Shown here: piece by piece, positions 16,729-26,600 of the stretch
Position numbering within the stretch: position 1 is the stretch's first letter
Layout: each line of letters starts with the position of its first letter
From: Frigididesulfovibrio sp031553235
Lineage (GTDB): Bacteria; Desulfobacterota; Desulfovibrionia; Desulfovibrionales; Desulfovibrionaceae
NCBI GenBank assembly: GCA_031553235.1
Contig: JAVBLS010000018.1
Coordinates: 1-64,000, forward strand
Reading direction: 5' to 3'
Length of the DNA: 64,000 nucleotides
The notes under the pieces: model-generated
What the model was told of the DNA's origin: nothing
The model's database searches: none
The model's input: the letters and a program-made list of their open reading frames with translations, nothing else
Translations under genes and position numbers: made by a program

Positions 16729-18831
16729 TTACATCTGCAGGGCCGCAAAGTCGGCCAGACGGGAGAGGGGTGCGACCAGGGCCTGAAGCAAGTTCAGGCG
16801 GTTGGCGCGCACTTTCGGGTCTTCGGCCATGACCATGACCCCGTCGAAAAAAGCATCTACGGTGGGACGCAAAGCTTTGAGCAGGACAAAAAGATCGGGA
16901 TAGCGGCCGTGCTTTTCGTATTCCTCGAACACCGGCAGAATGCGGGCCAGTTCGTCGGCCAGAGCTTTTTCAGCCGGTTCGGCCAACAGAGCCCGATCGT
17001 AGCACCCGCTCAGGACTTCGCCCTGACCTTGCTTGCGAATAATGTTGGCCGCACGTTTGAAGGTCAGCACGGCCTGGTCGTAATCCGGGGTCTTGCTGAA
17101 GGCGCTTAAGGCGGCCAGGCGCTCCGAGGCCCGGAGCACGTCGCGATACCCGGCGCCGAGCACGGCTTCGACATGCAGGGTCTCGGCCCCGGCGCCCACA
17201 AAGTAGTTCTTCAGGCGCAGGGCGAAAAATTCCTCCAGGCGGGCCAGAGTCTGCACGACGTCAAAGGACTTTGTCGTCTCTCCATAGCCCTCCACCGCCT
17301 TGGCGAACAAGACGGAAACGTCCAGGCGCAAGCCTTTTTCCTGCAGGATGCGGACGATGCCCAGAGCCGCGCGGCGCAGGCCGTAAGGGTCGGCCGCTCC
17401 GGTGGGCACCATGTTCAGGCCAAAGCAGCCGGCCAGGGTGTCGGCCCTGTCGGCCATGGAAAGGATGGCGCCGCAAAGGCTCCCGGGCGTGGGGCTGTCC
17501 GGCCCGGCGGGCAGGTACTGCTCGGCCACGGCCTCGGCCACTTCAACGGGTTCACCGGCCTTACGGGCGTAGATTCCGCCCATAATGCCTTGAAGCGTAT
17601 CGAATTCCTTGACCATTTCCGAGACGAGATCCACTTTGGACAGCAGGCCGGCGCGGGCCGCATGGGCCTGGGAAACCGCGTCGCCCTTGCGGGTGAAGAC
17701 CAAGTTTTCGGTCAGCCAGGCGCACAGGGCTTCAAGCCGGCGGGTCTTGCCGCCCATGCTGCCCAGGGGAGCCAGAAAGATGACGTTGTCCAGGGCGGTC
17801 TGCCAGGGCGCAAGGCCGGAAGCAAGATCGGTTTTCCAGAAAAAGCGGGCATCTTCCAGACGGGCGCGCAGCACGCGTTCCCAGCCTTTGCGCACCAGGG
17901 CCTCGTCCGGCGGGGTCAGGTTCAGGACTGTCAGAAAGAAGGGCAAAAGCCGGCTGTCTTCGGTTTCAACGCCAAAGCTCTTCTGGTGGCTCTGCATGCT
18001 GGTCAGCAGCACCTGGCGCGGCACTTCCAGATAGGCCGGGTCAAACCCGCCGAGAATAGGCACGGGGTGTTCGCACAGCCCCTGGACCTCGTCCAGCAGG
18101 GTTTCGTTCCAGAGAATGCGCCCGCCTTTGGCTGCGGCCAGGGCGTCGCCCTTTTCGCGGATGATCCGTCGGCGCTCGACCGCATCCAGAACAACGGCAC
18201 CTTGATCCCTGAGGGTGGGGAAAAGGGCCTCGGCTGAAGGCACGATAAAGGGTCCCGGGCCGTGCACCCGGTGCCCCCGAGTGGTGTTGCCCGAGGTCAC
18301 CGGCCCCACAGAGAAGGTCAGAACCGTGTCGCCGAACAGGGCCAGAACCCAACGCAACGGCCGGCCAAAACCGAAATCAAAAGACCCCCAGCGCATTTTT
18401 TTGGGGAAGGGCAGGCCGGCGATAATGCTCGGACACAAGGTCGTCAGGATATTGCGGGTATCGCCGCCGCCGGTCTTCTTGCGCACGGCAAGGTAGGCGC
18501 CCTTCTCCGTTTCCAGGGTAAAGGCGTCTTCCAGGCGCACCCCGTGGGTACGCACAAAGCCCTCGGCCGCGCGAGTGGGCCTGCCCCCCACGTCATAGGC
18601 GGACTTCATGGGCGGGCCGGTGAGCACTTCTTCCCGTTCCACCGCGGTTTCGGCCACTTCGGCAATGTGGACGACGCAACGTCTGGGCGTGGAATACGCC
18701 GCCAGACCGGCAAAGGCCACTCCGGCCGCTTCCAGGCCTTCGGAAAAACGCTGAACAAGTTCGGCTTCCAGGCTGGGCAGAAAACGGGCGGGGATTTCTT
18801 CAGTGCCGATTTCAAGAACAAAGCTGGGCAT
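16729..18831 (-). CDS. glyS: Glycyl-tRNA synthetase beta subunit
   Basis: A 700-residue GlyS of standard length. The N-terminus starts with FVLEIGTEEIPARFLPS, a reliable GlyS signature, and the C-terminal part carries the anticodon-binding DALR-like region from about residue 590. With GlyQ it forms the alpha2beta2 enzyme that charges tRNA-Gly. AGGAG before the ATG supports the start. It is the last gene of the cluster that begins at mfd, 39 bases downstream of glyQ. Confidence 0.97.
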   Translation of the reverse strand: MPSFVLEIGTEEIPARFLPSLEAELVQRFSEGLEAAGVAFAGLAAYSTPRRCVVHIAEVAETAVEREEVLTGPPMKSAYDVGGRPTRAAEGFVRTHGVRLEDAFTLETEKGAYLAVRKKTGGGDTRNILTTLCPSIIAGLPFPKKMRWGSFDFGFGRPLRWVLALFGDTVLTFSVGPVTSGNTTRGHRVHGPGPFIVPSAEALFPTLRDQGAVVLDAVERRRIIREKGDALAAAKGGRILWNETLLDEVQGLCEHPVPILGGFDPAYLEVPRQVLLTSMQSHQKSFGVETEDSRLLPFFLTVLNLTPPDEALVRKGWERVLRARLEDARFFWKTDLASGLAPWQTALDNVIFLAPLGSMGGKTRRLEALCAWLTENLVFTRKGDAVSQAHAARAGLLSKVDLVSEMVKEFDTLQGIMGGIYARKAGEPVEVAEAVAEQYLPAGPDSPTPGSLCGAILSMADRADTLAGCFGLNMVPTGAADPYGLRRAALGIVRILQEKGLRLDVSVLFAKAVEGYGETTKSFDVVQTLARLEEFFALRLKNYFVGAGAETLHVEAVLGAGYRDVLRASERLAALSAFSKTPDYDQAVLTFKRAANIIRKQGQGEVLSGCYDRALLAEPAEKALADELARILPVFEEYEKHGRYPDLFVLLKALRPTVDAFFDGVMVMAEDPKVRANRLNLLQALVAPLSRLADFAALQM

Positions 18832-18870
18832 GGGAGCTCCTGTGCGGGATCAAAAAGAACAAAACCGGCC

Positions 18871-19740
18871 CTATCTGGGCTGCATGGGGTAACCCATTTC
18901 TTTACGCTGGGCCGCATACAGGCCGGCCACGGCCGAAGCCAGGGCGCGCACCCGGGCTATGTAGCCCGTGCGCTCCGTGATGGAGATGGCCCCGCGCGCA
19001 TCCAGAAGATTGAAGGTGTGCGAAGACTTCATCACGTGGTCGTAAGCCGGCCACAAAAGTCCCAAGGAAACAAGATGGTGGGCCTGCTTCTCAAAGTCGT
19101 TGAAATGCCTCAAGAGAACGTCTTTATTCGACTCTTCGAAGTTGAAGCGTGACTGTTCCACTTCGTTCTGGTGGTAAATTTGTCCGTAGGTGATGTGCTC
19201 GTTCCAGGCCAGATCGTAGACCGATTCTTTTTCCTGGAGATACATGCACAGACGCTCCAGGCCGTAGGTCAACTCCACGCTGATCGGAGCCAGATCGATG
19301 CCTCCCACCTGCTGGAAATAGGTGAACTGGGTCACCTCCATACCGTTGAGCCAGACTTCCCAGCCTAGGCCCCAGGCGCCGAGGGTGGGCGACTCCCAGT
19401 CGTCTTCCACAAAGCGCACGTCGTGGCGCGAAAGGTCCACGCCGAGGGCTTGCAGGCTCTCCAGATAAAGCTCCTGGGCGTTCTCCGGAGAGGGCTTGAG
19501 GATGACCTGAAATTGAAAGTAGTGTTGCAGGCGGTTGGGGTTCTCGCCGTAGCGGCCGTCGGTGGGTCTGCGGGAGGGCTCCACATAGGCGGTGTTCCAA
19601 GGCTCCGGCCCGATGACCCGCAGAAAGGTGGACGGGTTGAAAGTCCCGGCCCCGCACTCGACGTCAAAGGGCTGGACCACGGCGCAGTCCCGTTTGGCCC
19701 AGAAATTCTGCAATGTCAGGATGACATCTTGAAAGTACAT
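18871..19740 (-). CDS. glyQ: Glycyl-tRNA synthetase alpha subunit
   Basis: A 289-residue class II synthetase catalytic subunit. It begins MYFQDVILTLQNFW and has the characteristic YVEPSRRPTDGRYGENPNR, quoted here in one part of the family signature. Further in are YLESLQALG and a GWEVWLNGMEVTQFTYFQQ region that binds glycyl-adenylate. GGAG precedes the ATG. It pairs with glyS directly downstream. The two-subunit form is normal for this group. Confidence 0.97.
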   Translation of the reverse strand: MYFQDVILTLQNFWAKRDCAVVQPFDVECGAGTFNPSTFLRVIGPEPWNTAYVEPSRRPTDGRYGENPNRLQHYFQFQVILKPSPENAQELYLESLQALGVDLSRHDVRFVEDDWESPTLGAWGLGWEVWLNGMEVTQFTYFQQVGGIDLAPISVELTYGLERLCMYLQEKESVYDLAWNEHITYGQIYHQNEVEQSRFNFEESNKDVLLRHFNDFEKQAHHLVSLGLLWPAYDHVMKSSHTFNLLDARGAISITERTGYIARVRALASAVAGLYAAQRKEMGYPMQPR

Positions 19741-19781
19741 AGAATCTCCAATTTTTGATGCTCAAACCCGGCTTTTACTGC

Positions 19782-20519
19782 TCAAATCCGGCAAAAACGG
19801 TCGTTTTCCCAACTCAAGCCCACATGTCTGCCGATAAAGGCGTCAATGGCCCTGCCGCATTGCCTGCCCGCCTCCGCCGAGGTGACGGGCCAACGGGCCG
19901 GCTCCCGTTCGCGGACCGCCTTCAGGGTAGCCAGAGCCTCGTCTCCCAGAAAAATGCCCGGGCCTTCTCCCGGGGGGGGGCACGATGCGCAACGCAAGTT
20001 CCCCGGCTCGATCCAGAAGTGTGCCCCGTCCCGGCCGAGAGCCGCGCCACAGTGGGCGCAGGTCGCCAAATCCACATCCCAGCCCTGGTCCAGAGCCATG
20101 CGCAGGCGAAAAAACAGCGGCAACAATCGGGGTAAATTATCCACTTCTTCAAGAACCCGCAAGATCCCCGTAAACAGAGCGTGTGCCGGGCCGGCCCCGT
20201 CCTGACCCAGATCGACGGCGGCCAGGTAGCGGGCACAATTGCGGGCAATGCCCAGGCGGGCGGTGTCGCGCCGCAGCCGCTCCGGCCCCTTAATCAGCAC
20301 GCCCTCCTCCAGAGTCAGACGGGCTCCGGTCCCCACCCGCACCCGGACAAGAATTTCGTTGAACAGGTCCAGGCAGCCCACAAAACGCCGCCGGCTGCGC
20401 GCCCCGCCAAAGGCAAAGGCCGAAGCCACCCCTTTACTGGGCGACAAAAAGCGGACCCAGAGGTCCGCTTCTCGAAACCGCCCTACCTGCAGCACAAGCA
20501 CCTGTTCGGAAAATTCCAT
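19782..20519 (-). CDS. recO: DNA repair protein RecO
   Basis: A 245-residue RecO with an N-terminal OB fold (EQVLVLQVGRFREADLWV opening) and a C-terminal helical domain containing a Cys4 zinc site: CAHC and CASC near residues 168 and 190. RecO loads RecA on SSB-coated DNA together with RecR. The coding strand has nine consecutive C at 19972-19980, immediately after the last zinc cysteine, encoding three prolines, a slip-prone run. Start choice is uncertain; the ATG at 20519 gives the normal N-terminus, but a TTG seven codons earlier is possible. Confidence 0.85.
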   Translation of the reverse strand: MEFSEQVLVLQVGRFREADLWVRFLSPSKGVASAFAFGGARSRRRFVGCLDLFNEILVRVRVGTGARLTLEEGVLIKGPERLRRDTARLGIARNCARYLAAVDLGQDGAGPAHALFTGILRVLEEVDNLPRLLPLFFRLRMALDQGWDVDLATCAHCGAALGRDGAHFWIEPGNLRCASCPPPGEGPGIFLGDEALATLKAVREREPARWPVTSAEAGRQCGRAIDAFIGRHVGLSWENDRFCRI

Positions 20520-20554
20520 CACGTTTGTCTGAGCGGGCAATCGTCCACCCGCGG

Positions 20555-21415
20555 CTACGGCAGGGAAAATTCCGCCGTGCGGTTTTGCTGGTAGGTAAAA
20601 TTGTAGTCAGTGCCGTTTAAGGTGATCGACACTCCCGAGGGGTTGCCCAGCTTGACGCTGACGTTCTTTTTATAGGACAGCTTGAAGGTTTCGCCCTTGC
20701 GCACCGTGTAGTCCTTTTCCGGGCCGTCGTCGGTGCGATAGCCAACCCAGCAGTTGGCTTTGGCGGTGAAAACCAACTCATTGACCGAGGGAGCGGCAAC
20801 CTGGGGAGCCGACACTGGCGGTGTCGGGCTCTCAATGGGCAGGGAGGCATTGGCGGAAGGCTCGGCCGGAACAGCCGGACTTGCCGGCGCGGGCGTTTCT
20901 TGAACCGCGGCAACCGTCGCATTTTCTCGCGCCGAGGCCACGCCGCCAAGGGTCGAATCGGCTGCAACCTCCACGCCGTTGCCGGCCGAGAAAGGCTGTT
21001 TGATCAGTCGAATCAGATCGTCGCCGTGATTGACCGCCACATACCAACCGCCGCCGACGGCGGCGGCCACAAGCACCAACACAATCAGAACGGCCATGAA
21101 CCTGCCCGGCCCGCCGGGCGTCGGCTCGGCCCGGTAGACCGGGCCCGGCTCGGGCTTGGCATCGTCAAACATCTCGGAAGGAAAGACTTTCTCAAGCCGC
21201 GAGTTCAACTCGTCGCCATCCATGCGCAGGACCAGACCATACGAACGGATAAAGCCTTTGGCATAAACCGTATGCGGCAGGGCATTCAGATTGCCCTCTT
21301 CGATGGCCCGCAGGGTACGGGCGGAAATTTTCACCACCTGGGCCATATCATCGACGGAAAAGCCCTGCTCCTCGCGCTGTGCGCGGATCTCTTGGCCAAG
21401 TTCCTGTAGGGTCAT
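20555..21415 (-). CDS. rodZ: RodZ-like cell-shape protein (HTH, one membrane helix)
   Basis: A 286-residue protein with an Xre-type helix-turn-helix at residues about 1-70 (LGQEIRAQREEQGFSVDD and a later SARTLRAIEEG). A Lys/Pro-rich stretch is followed by one membrane helix (FMAVLIVLVLVAAAVGG), a long Ala/Pro linker, and a C-terminal beta domain (DUF4115). This is the RodZ layout, linking the cytoplasmic MreB filament to the cell-wall elongation machinery. GAGGAG in front of the ATG at 21415 fixes the start over the longer frame. It is followed by recO. Confidence 0.82.
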   Translation of the reverse strand: MTLQELGQEIRAQREEQGFSVDDMAQVVKISARTLRAIEEGNLNALPHTVYAKGFIRSYGLVLRMDGDELNSRLEKVFPSEMFDDAKPEPGPVYRAEPTPGGPGRFMAVLIVLVLVAAAVGGGWYVAVNHGDDLIRLIKQPFSAGNGVEVAADSTLGGVASARENATVAAVQETPAPASPAVPAEPSANASLPIESPTPPVSAPQVAAPSVNELVFTAKANCWVGYRTDDGPEKDYTVRKGETFKLSYKKNVSVKLGNPSGVSITLNGTDYNFTYQQNRTAEFSLP

Positions 21416-21499
21416 TGCGCTCCTCATATACAGTGCCGAACCCGGGACGATGCGTTTTATGACGTCTCTATCGTCGAAAGGCAAAAGACGATACGCCGA

Positions 21500-22432
21500 T
21501 TACAGGCGGATGTCGATGACCGCCTTGGCCCGCAGTTGCTGAATATATTCGCTGAAGCGTTCCTGCAGCCGGGGCTCGCGCAGCTTTTCTTCAATGCGCG
21601 GCGTGGCCTCCTGCAAAGACAGGGCTCCACCTTGGGAAACGGAATTGCGCCGGACGATCAACTTGTTGGCCTGCACCGGGATAAGCCCGGACACTTCGCC
21701 GTCTTTCAACGACTCAAGGCTTTTCTGCATGCCGGGACCGAGATCTTTCCAGGGCACGCCGACAAAACGGCCGCCGCTCTTCTTGCCCGAGGCGTCGAGA
21801 GAATACTGGGCCGCCGCATCTTCAAACGAGATGCTGCCGCTTTTGATCTGGGCCAGAACATTTTCGGGTTTGACGCCGGGGTTGAAGACGATCAGCGAAA
21901 AGTCGGCCGTACGGTCGCCGGAAAACTCGCTTTTGTGCCCCTTGTAATAGTCTGCCACCTCTTCAGGGGTAACCACCACCTTGCGCGCCACCATGAAGTG
22001 CATCATCCGCTGGCGCAGGAAGGTGTCTTTGATGCGTCGGCGCAACTCGTCCATGCCGGAGCCCTGCTTTTTTAACTGATCCTCAAAGGCGGACTGGGAA
22101 AGGCCGCTGCGCTGCACAAATTTACGGACTTCGGCTTCCACCTCTTGATCCGAGACGGTCACCTTCAGCCGCTCGGCTTCCTGGCGCAGCAGAATGTTGT
22201 TGATCATCGAGTCGAGCACCTGGCGCATAATCTGCTCGGCCTGGGGATCGTTCTGGGACAGACCCCGGCGGGAAAGTTCCGCCGACGTGGGACCGCGCAG
22301 GTCATGCAGAGTGATCATTTCACCGTTGACCACGGCAACTATCTTGTTCACGACGTATTCGGCGGCGCCGGCAGGAACAGCCAGACTGCAAAGCAGGACA
22401 AGCAGAGCTGTGATGCGGGTAAGCTGGGTCAA
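21500..22432 (-). CDS. surA: SurA-type periplasmic peptidyl-prolyl isomerase
   Basis: A secreted protein of about 310 residues. A hydrophobic signal (TRITALLVLLCSLAVPAGA) leads into the SurA N-terminal chaperone helix region VVNKIVAVVNGEMIT. A parvulin-like domain follows from about residue 175, and a C-terminal helix closes the fold. It assists outer-membrane protein folding. The probable start is a TTG at 22432 with GGGAG seven bases upstream; a longer ATG frame from 22570 would bury the signal peptide. It forms a pair with the lipoprotein gene upstream. Confidence 0.82.
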   Translation of the reverse strand: MTQLTRITALLVLLCSLAVPAGAAEYVVNKIVAVVNGEMITLHDLRGPTSAELSRRGLSQNDPQAEQIMRQVLDSMINNILLRQEAERLKVTVSDQEVEAEVRKFVQRSGLSQSAFEDQLKKQGSGMDELRRRIKDTFLRQRMMHFMVARKVVVTPEEVADYYKGHKSEFSGDRTADFSLIVFNPGVKPENVLAQIKSGSISFEDAAAQYSLDASGKKSGGRFVGVPWKDLGPGMQKSLESLKDGEVSGLIPVQANKLIVRRNSVSQGGALSLQEATPRIEEKLREPRLQERFSEYIQQLRAKAVIDIRL

Positions 22433-22606
22433 GTGTATTCTCCCGAACGCCGCTTTGGCGGCGGAACGTTGCAATTTTGCAGGTGAGAACGTGACGAATC
22501 GGCCCGGCTTGGCGATCTGCCGCCCTTCACGTAATCGGTGCTGCATAAACCCTTTTACGGGAATATGCAATGCACCGCCGGGCCTTGCCGCCGCCCGTTT
22601 TCGGCC

Positions 22607-23611
22607 TCAGTCGCCGGTTCCGTCGTTGGTTCCGTTGCCCTGGGCCGTTGCCTTGCCGGCCAAAGGCGCCGTTTCGGGTAGAACGTCCCGGCGCAACAAG
22701 GGCGCGGCGATGCGCACGTCGGCCTTGGCCAGCTTGTGCAGCAGCGTGCGTTCAAAAGTCTCGGGCAGCTTGTTTTCCAGCAAAATGGTTTCCACCCTGG
22801 CGGTAATTTGGGCCGGCGCAGGCTGCGCTTCAGGAACTTTATCCAGAAAGATCAACACCCGAAAGCCCTCTGGCGTGATTACCGGCGGGCCGGGCACCCC
22901 CGGCGTCATGGTCTCGAGCACGGCGCGCAGATCGTCGGGTAAATCGACCTTGGGCATACGCACCTCACGCAAGGTGCCGCCAAAACCCTTTTGTACCTCC
23001 TTCACCGGCACTTCGTCGGCCAGGGCCTTGCCCGCGGCCACGGCATCCTCTTTGATGCCGGCCACAATCTGCAGGTAGTGCCACTGTTCGGGAAGAACAA
23101 AATCCTTGCGGTGCGCTTCGTAATAGGCCTGCACTTCTTCGGTTGTGACGCTGACTTCACGGCGCAGCACCTTGGCCACATACTGCTCCATAACCAGGCG
23201 CCGGCGCAACAGCAGGCGCACCAGGGCCGCGTCCATGCCCTGCTCCTCCAGCATGGCCTCATATGCGCCGGCAGGATAATCACAACGGATTTCCGCCTCC
23301 AGGCGATCAAGCTCGGCCGGGTCAGGGAGCAACTGCCGGCTCTCCAATTCCTGTTCGGCCATTTCCTGCAGGAGGATTTCGCGCAAGGCCAGGGCGTACT
23401 GTTGCCGCAGCACGGCATCGTCGGGAATTTCGCGCATGGAAGAGGGCCCGGTAAACATGGAGTTGCGTACCGCTTCCAACTCGGTCAGGCCGATAGCCCG
23501 GCCGTTGACCAGGGCCACGGTGCCCGAGGGGTGTTCCTTTTCCAGGCAGCCGGCCAGGGCAGCCGAAAACAGGCAAAGTGTCGCGAGGCAAAAGGAGCGA
23601 AAAACGGTCAT
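22607..23611 (-). CDS. SurA-like lipoprotein
   Basis: A 334-residue protein beginning with a lipoprotein signal whose lipobox is AALAGC, making Cys22 the acylated residue. The next part (VALVNGRAIGLTELEAVRNS) matches the SurA-N/PpiC N-terminal fold, and a degenerate parvulin region spans about residues 160-270. It is likely an outer- or inner-membrane-tethered chaperone acting with the next gene. Its ATG overlaps the mfd stop by four bases (ATGA). Whether it retains isomerase activity is doubtful. Confidence 0.75.
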   Translation of the reverse strand: MTVFRSFCLATLCLFSAALAGCLEKEHPSGTVALVNGRAIGLTELEAVRNSMFTGPSSMREIPDDAVLRQQYALALREILLQEMAEQELESRQLLPDPAELDRLEAEIRCDYPAGAYEAMLEEQGMDAALVRLLLRRRLVMEQYVAKVLRREVSVTTEEVQAYYEAHRKDFVLPEQWHYLQIVAGIKEDAVAAGKALADEVPVKEVQKGFGGTLREVRMPKVDLPDDLRAVLETMTPGVPGPPVITPEGFRVLIFLDKVPEAQPAPAQITARVETILLENKLPETFERTLLHKLAKADVRIAAPLLRRDVLPETAPLAGKATAQGNGTNDGTGD

Positions 23612-26600
23612 ACAGACTCCGGGGGGCCGGCGACCGTCGGATGGGTCGCGCGCTCCAGTTCTGCCAGAAGGGTCTTGCCCTTGGCAAGCCCCATGGTCGG
23701 GTCCGAGGCGACCGCAAGGGGCAATTCCAGCACGGCCGGCGGATGCAGGCGCACGGCCAGGCCCTCGGCTCCTTTGGCGGCTACAAAGGCCACCAGGGCG
23801 GCCGGGTCCAGCCGGGCCTCGGGGCCGAAGGACAAACGCAGACGGTCCGGGTAGATGTCCGCCTTTTGCACCCCAATGGAACTCAAGTAGGCTTTGAAAC
23901 CGAGCACGGCGGTAAAGGTCTCCAGTTCGGCCGGCAGGGGGCCGAAGCGGTCGCGCATTTCAAACTCCAGGTCGCGTCGGGCCTCGTCACTCAAAGCCGA
24001 GGACAAAAGTTTGTAGTAGCGCAAACGCTCGCGGTTGTCGGTCATGTAGGTTTCGGGGATAAAAGCCGGAATACCGAGGGAAAGCTCGGTTTCCGCCGTG
24101 ATCTGTACCGGCCTGCCGCGCAGCTTGGCCACGGCCTCTTCAAGCATTTCCAGGAACAGGTCCAGACCCAGACGGTTCATGTGCCCGGACTGCGACTCAC
24201 CCAGAATGTTCCCGGCCCCGCGCAGGCGCAGGTCTTCCATGGCCACCTGGAAACCGGCGCCGAGGTAATCCATCTCCAAAATGATTTTCAAACGTTCGCG
24301 GGCCTGATCCGCCAGTCGGTTCAGGTCCGGGGTGACGAACACGGCAAAGGCCTGGCGGTCCGAGCGCCCCACCCTGCCCCGCAACTGGTACAGCTGCCCC
24401 AGGCCGAACAGGTGGGCCTGGTCGACGATCAGGGTGTTGGCCCGGGGAAAGTCCAGACCGCTTTCGATGATCGCCGTGCAGACCAAGACATCCAATTCGC
24501 CCAGCCAGAACTTGTGCATGGCCGTTTCCAGGGCGGTTTCGTTCATCTGCCCGTGGGCCATGCCCACGCGGGCGTGCGGCACCAGCTTCTTGACGTATTC
24601 GGCCGCGCGCTCCAGGCCCTGCACCCGGTTGTAGACCCAGAAGATCTGCCCCTGGCGCTCCAGTTCGCGCTCCATAACGGTCTTCAGTACCGCGTCGTCA
24701 CGCTCAATCAGGGCCGTGGCCACAGGCCGTCGATCCTGGGGCGGGGTTTCGATGACCGAAAGCTCGCGGATGCCGGAAAGAGAAAGCTGCAGCGTGCGCG
24801 GGATGGGCGTGGCCGTGAGGGTCAGGGCGTCGACGTTCTTGCGCAGTTCCTTGAGCCGTTCCTTGTGGCGCACGCCAAAGCGCTGCTCCTCGTCCAGGAT
24901 GAGCAGCCCGAGGTTGGGCAGGACCACGTCCTTGGAAAGGAGCCGGTGGGTACCGATGAGAATGTCGATACCGCCCCTGGCCGCCGTTTCCAGCACTTCT
25001 TTCTGCTTGCCCTTGGACACGAAGCGCGAGAGCATGCCCACATTGACCGGAAAGCCGGCCAGCCGGCTGCGGAAGGTCTGGTGATGCTGTTCGGCCAGCA
25101 CCGTGGTCGGGCACAGCAGAGCCGCCTGTCGGCCGTCCAGGGCGGCCCGGAACGCGGCGCGCAGGGCCACTTCGGTCTTGCCGAAGCCCACATCACCGCA
25201 GACCAGGCGGTCCATGGGCTCGGGCTTCTCCATGTCCGCCAGAACCTCGTCGATGGCCCTGGCCTGGTCCGGAGTTTCCTCAAAGCCGAAGGAGGCTTCA
25301 AATTCCCGGTACATGGCCCCGAGCGGCATGTACCGGAAGCCTTTGACCACCTTGCGCAGGGCGTACATTTCCACCAGGTCGGCGGCAATCTGCTCGATGG
25401 CTTTGCGGGCCTTTTCCTTGCCGCTGCTCCAGGAGGTGCCGCCCAGGCGATCCGGCACGGGCCGGGCGCCGTCGGCCCCCTTGAAACGCTGGATCAGCGA
25501 CAGGCGGTCCACGGGCAGGTACAGCTTATCGTCTCCGGAATACAGCAGCAACAGATAGTCGTTCTCCGTGCCGCCCAGGTTGAGGCGGTGCAGGCCGGCA
25601 AAAGCGGCCACGCCGTAGTCGCGGTGCACCAGAAAGTCGCCCTCGGCCAGGGTGTCGTAGCGGTCCAGGCCCTGGAAGACGCCGGCTGGTCGGGGAGCCC
25701 CCTTGATCGGTTGGGGCTGGAGCACGTCCTCACCCAGGATCAGGGTATTTTCAAAGTCCAGGTACAGCCCCCGCCGGAACGGGGCAATCAGGGCGAACAG
25801 ACCGCTTTCGCCCTCCTGCAGGCGCAGCCGCGGCTGGATGTTCTCCTGCTCCGCCAGCTTCAGGAAACGGTTTCGGGTCCGCTCGCCGGAAAAACACAGG
25901 ATCAGCCGGCCCGGTCCGCGTTTATGGGCCGCCACGGCACCTTCGGCCGGGCTCCATTCGCCGAAGGCGGCATTGCCGCTTCTGGCCGCCCAGGCGGTCA
26001 GAACGGCGGTCAGATGGCGCCAGGGGTGATCCAGGGCCTCGGGCCGGGGAAAGAGCTCCTGAAAAGAAGAATATTCTGTTTCGGCAAGGTCCGTGCCGGC
26101 ATCGGGCTCAATGCCGAAGCGCAGGGGCTCGAAGTAGGCCCGCGGCGAAGCTTCGAGCAGGGCCAGGGCGGCAGCAGGCGGACGCAGGGCCAGAGAGCGC
26201 GGCAGCCCGCTTGTGGCTTCCAGATGGCTGCTCAAAGCCTGCTCGGCTTCCTCCAGGGTGTCGGTCAGTTCGCGCCGGCCGGGCAGCAGAAAAACCACGT
26301 CTTTGGGCAGACGATCTTCCAGGTGCGAGGCGTCGGGGTAAAAATGCCCGGCGAAAATGCCCGCGCCACCCGCGTCCATGGCCCGGTGCAGGGTATACAG
26401 GGCGTTTTCGTCCAGCCTGCCGGCTTTGGCTTCTTTCTTGTGAAAGGCCTCGGCGGCCGCGCGCAGGGCTTTGTCCACAATCACCGGGGCAACGGGCAGC
26501 AAGGTCAGTTCTTCCACCCCGGTCACGGAACGTTGTGAAGCCGGATCAAAACGACGCAGATCTTCCAGGGTATCGCCAAAAAACTCGAGGCGCAGAGGCC

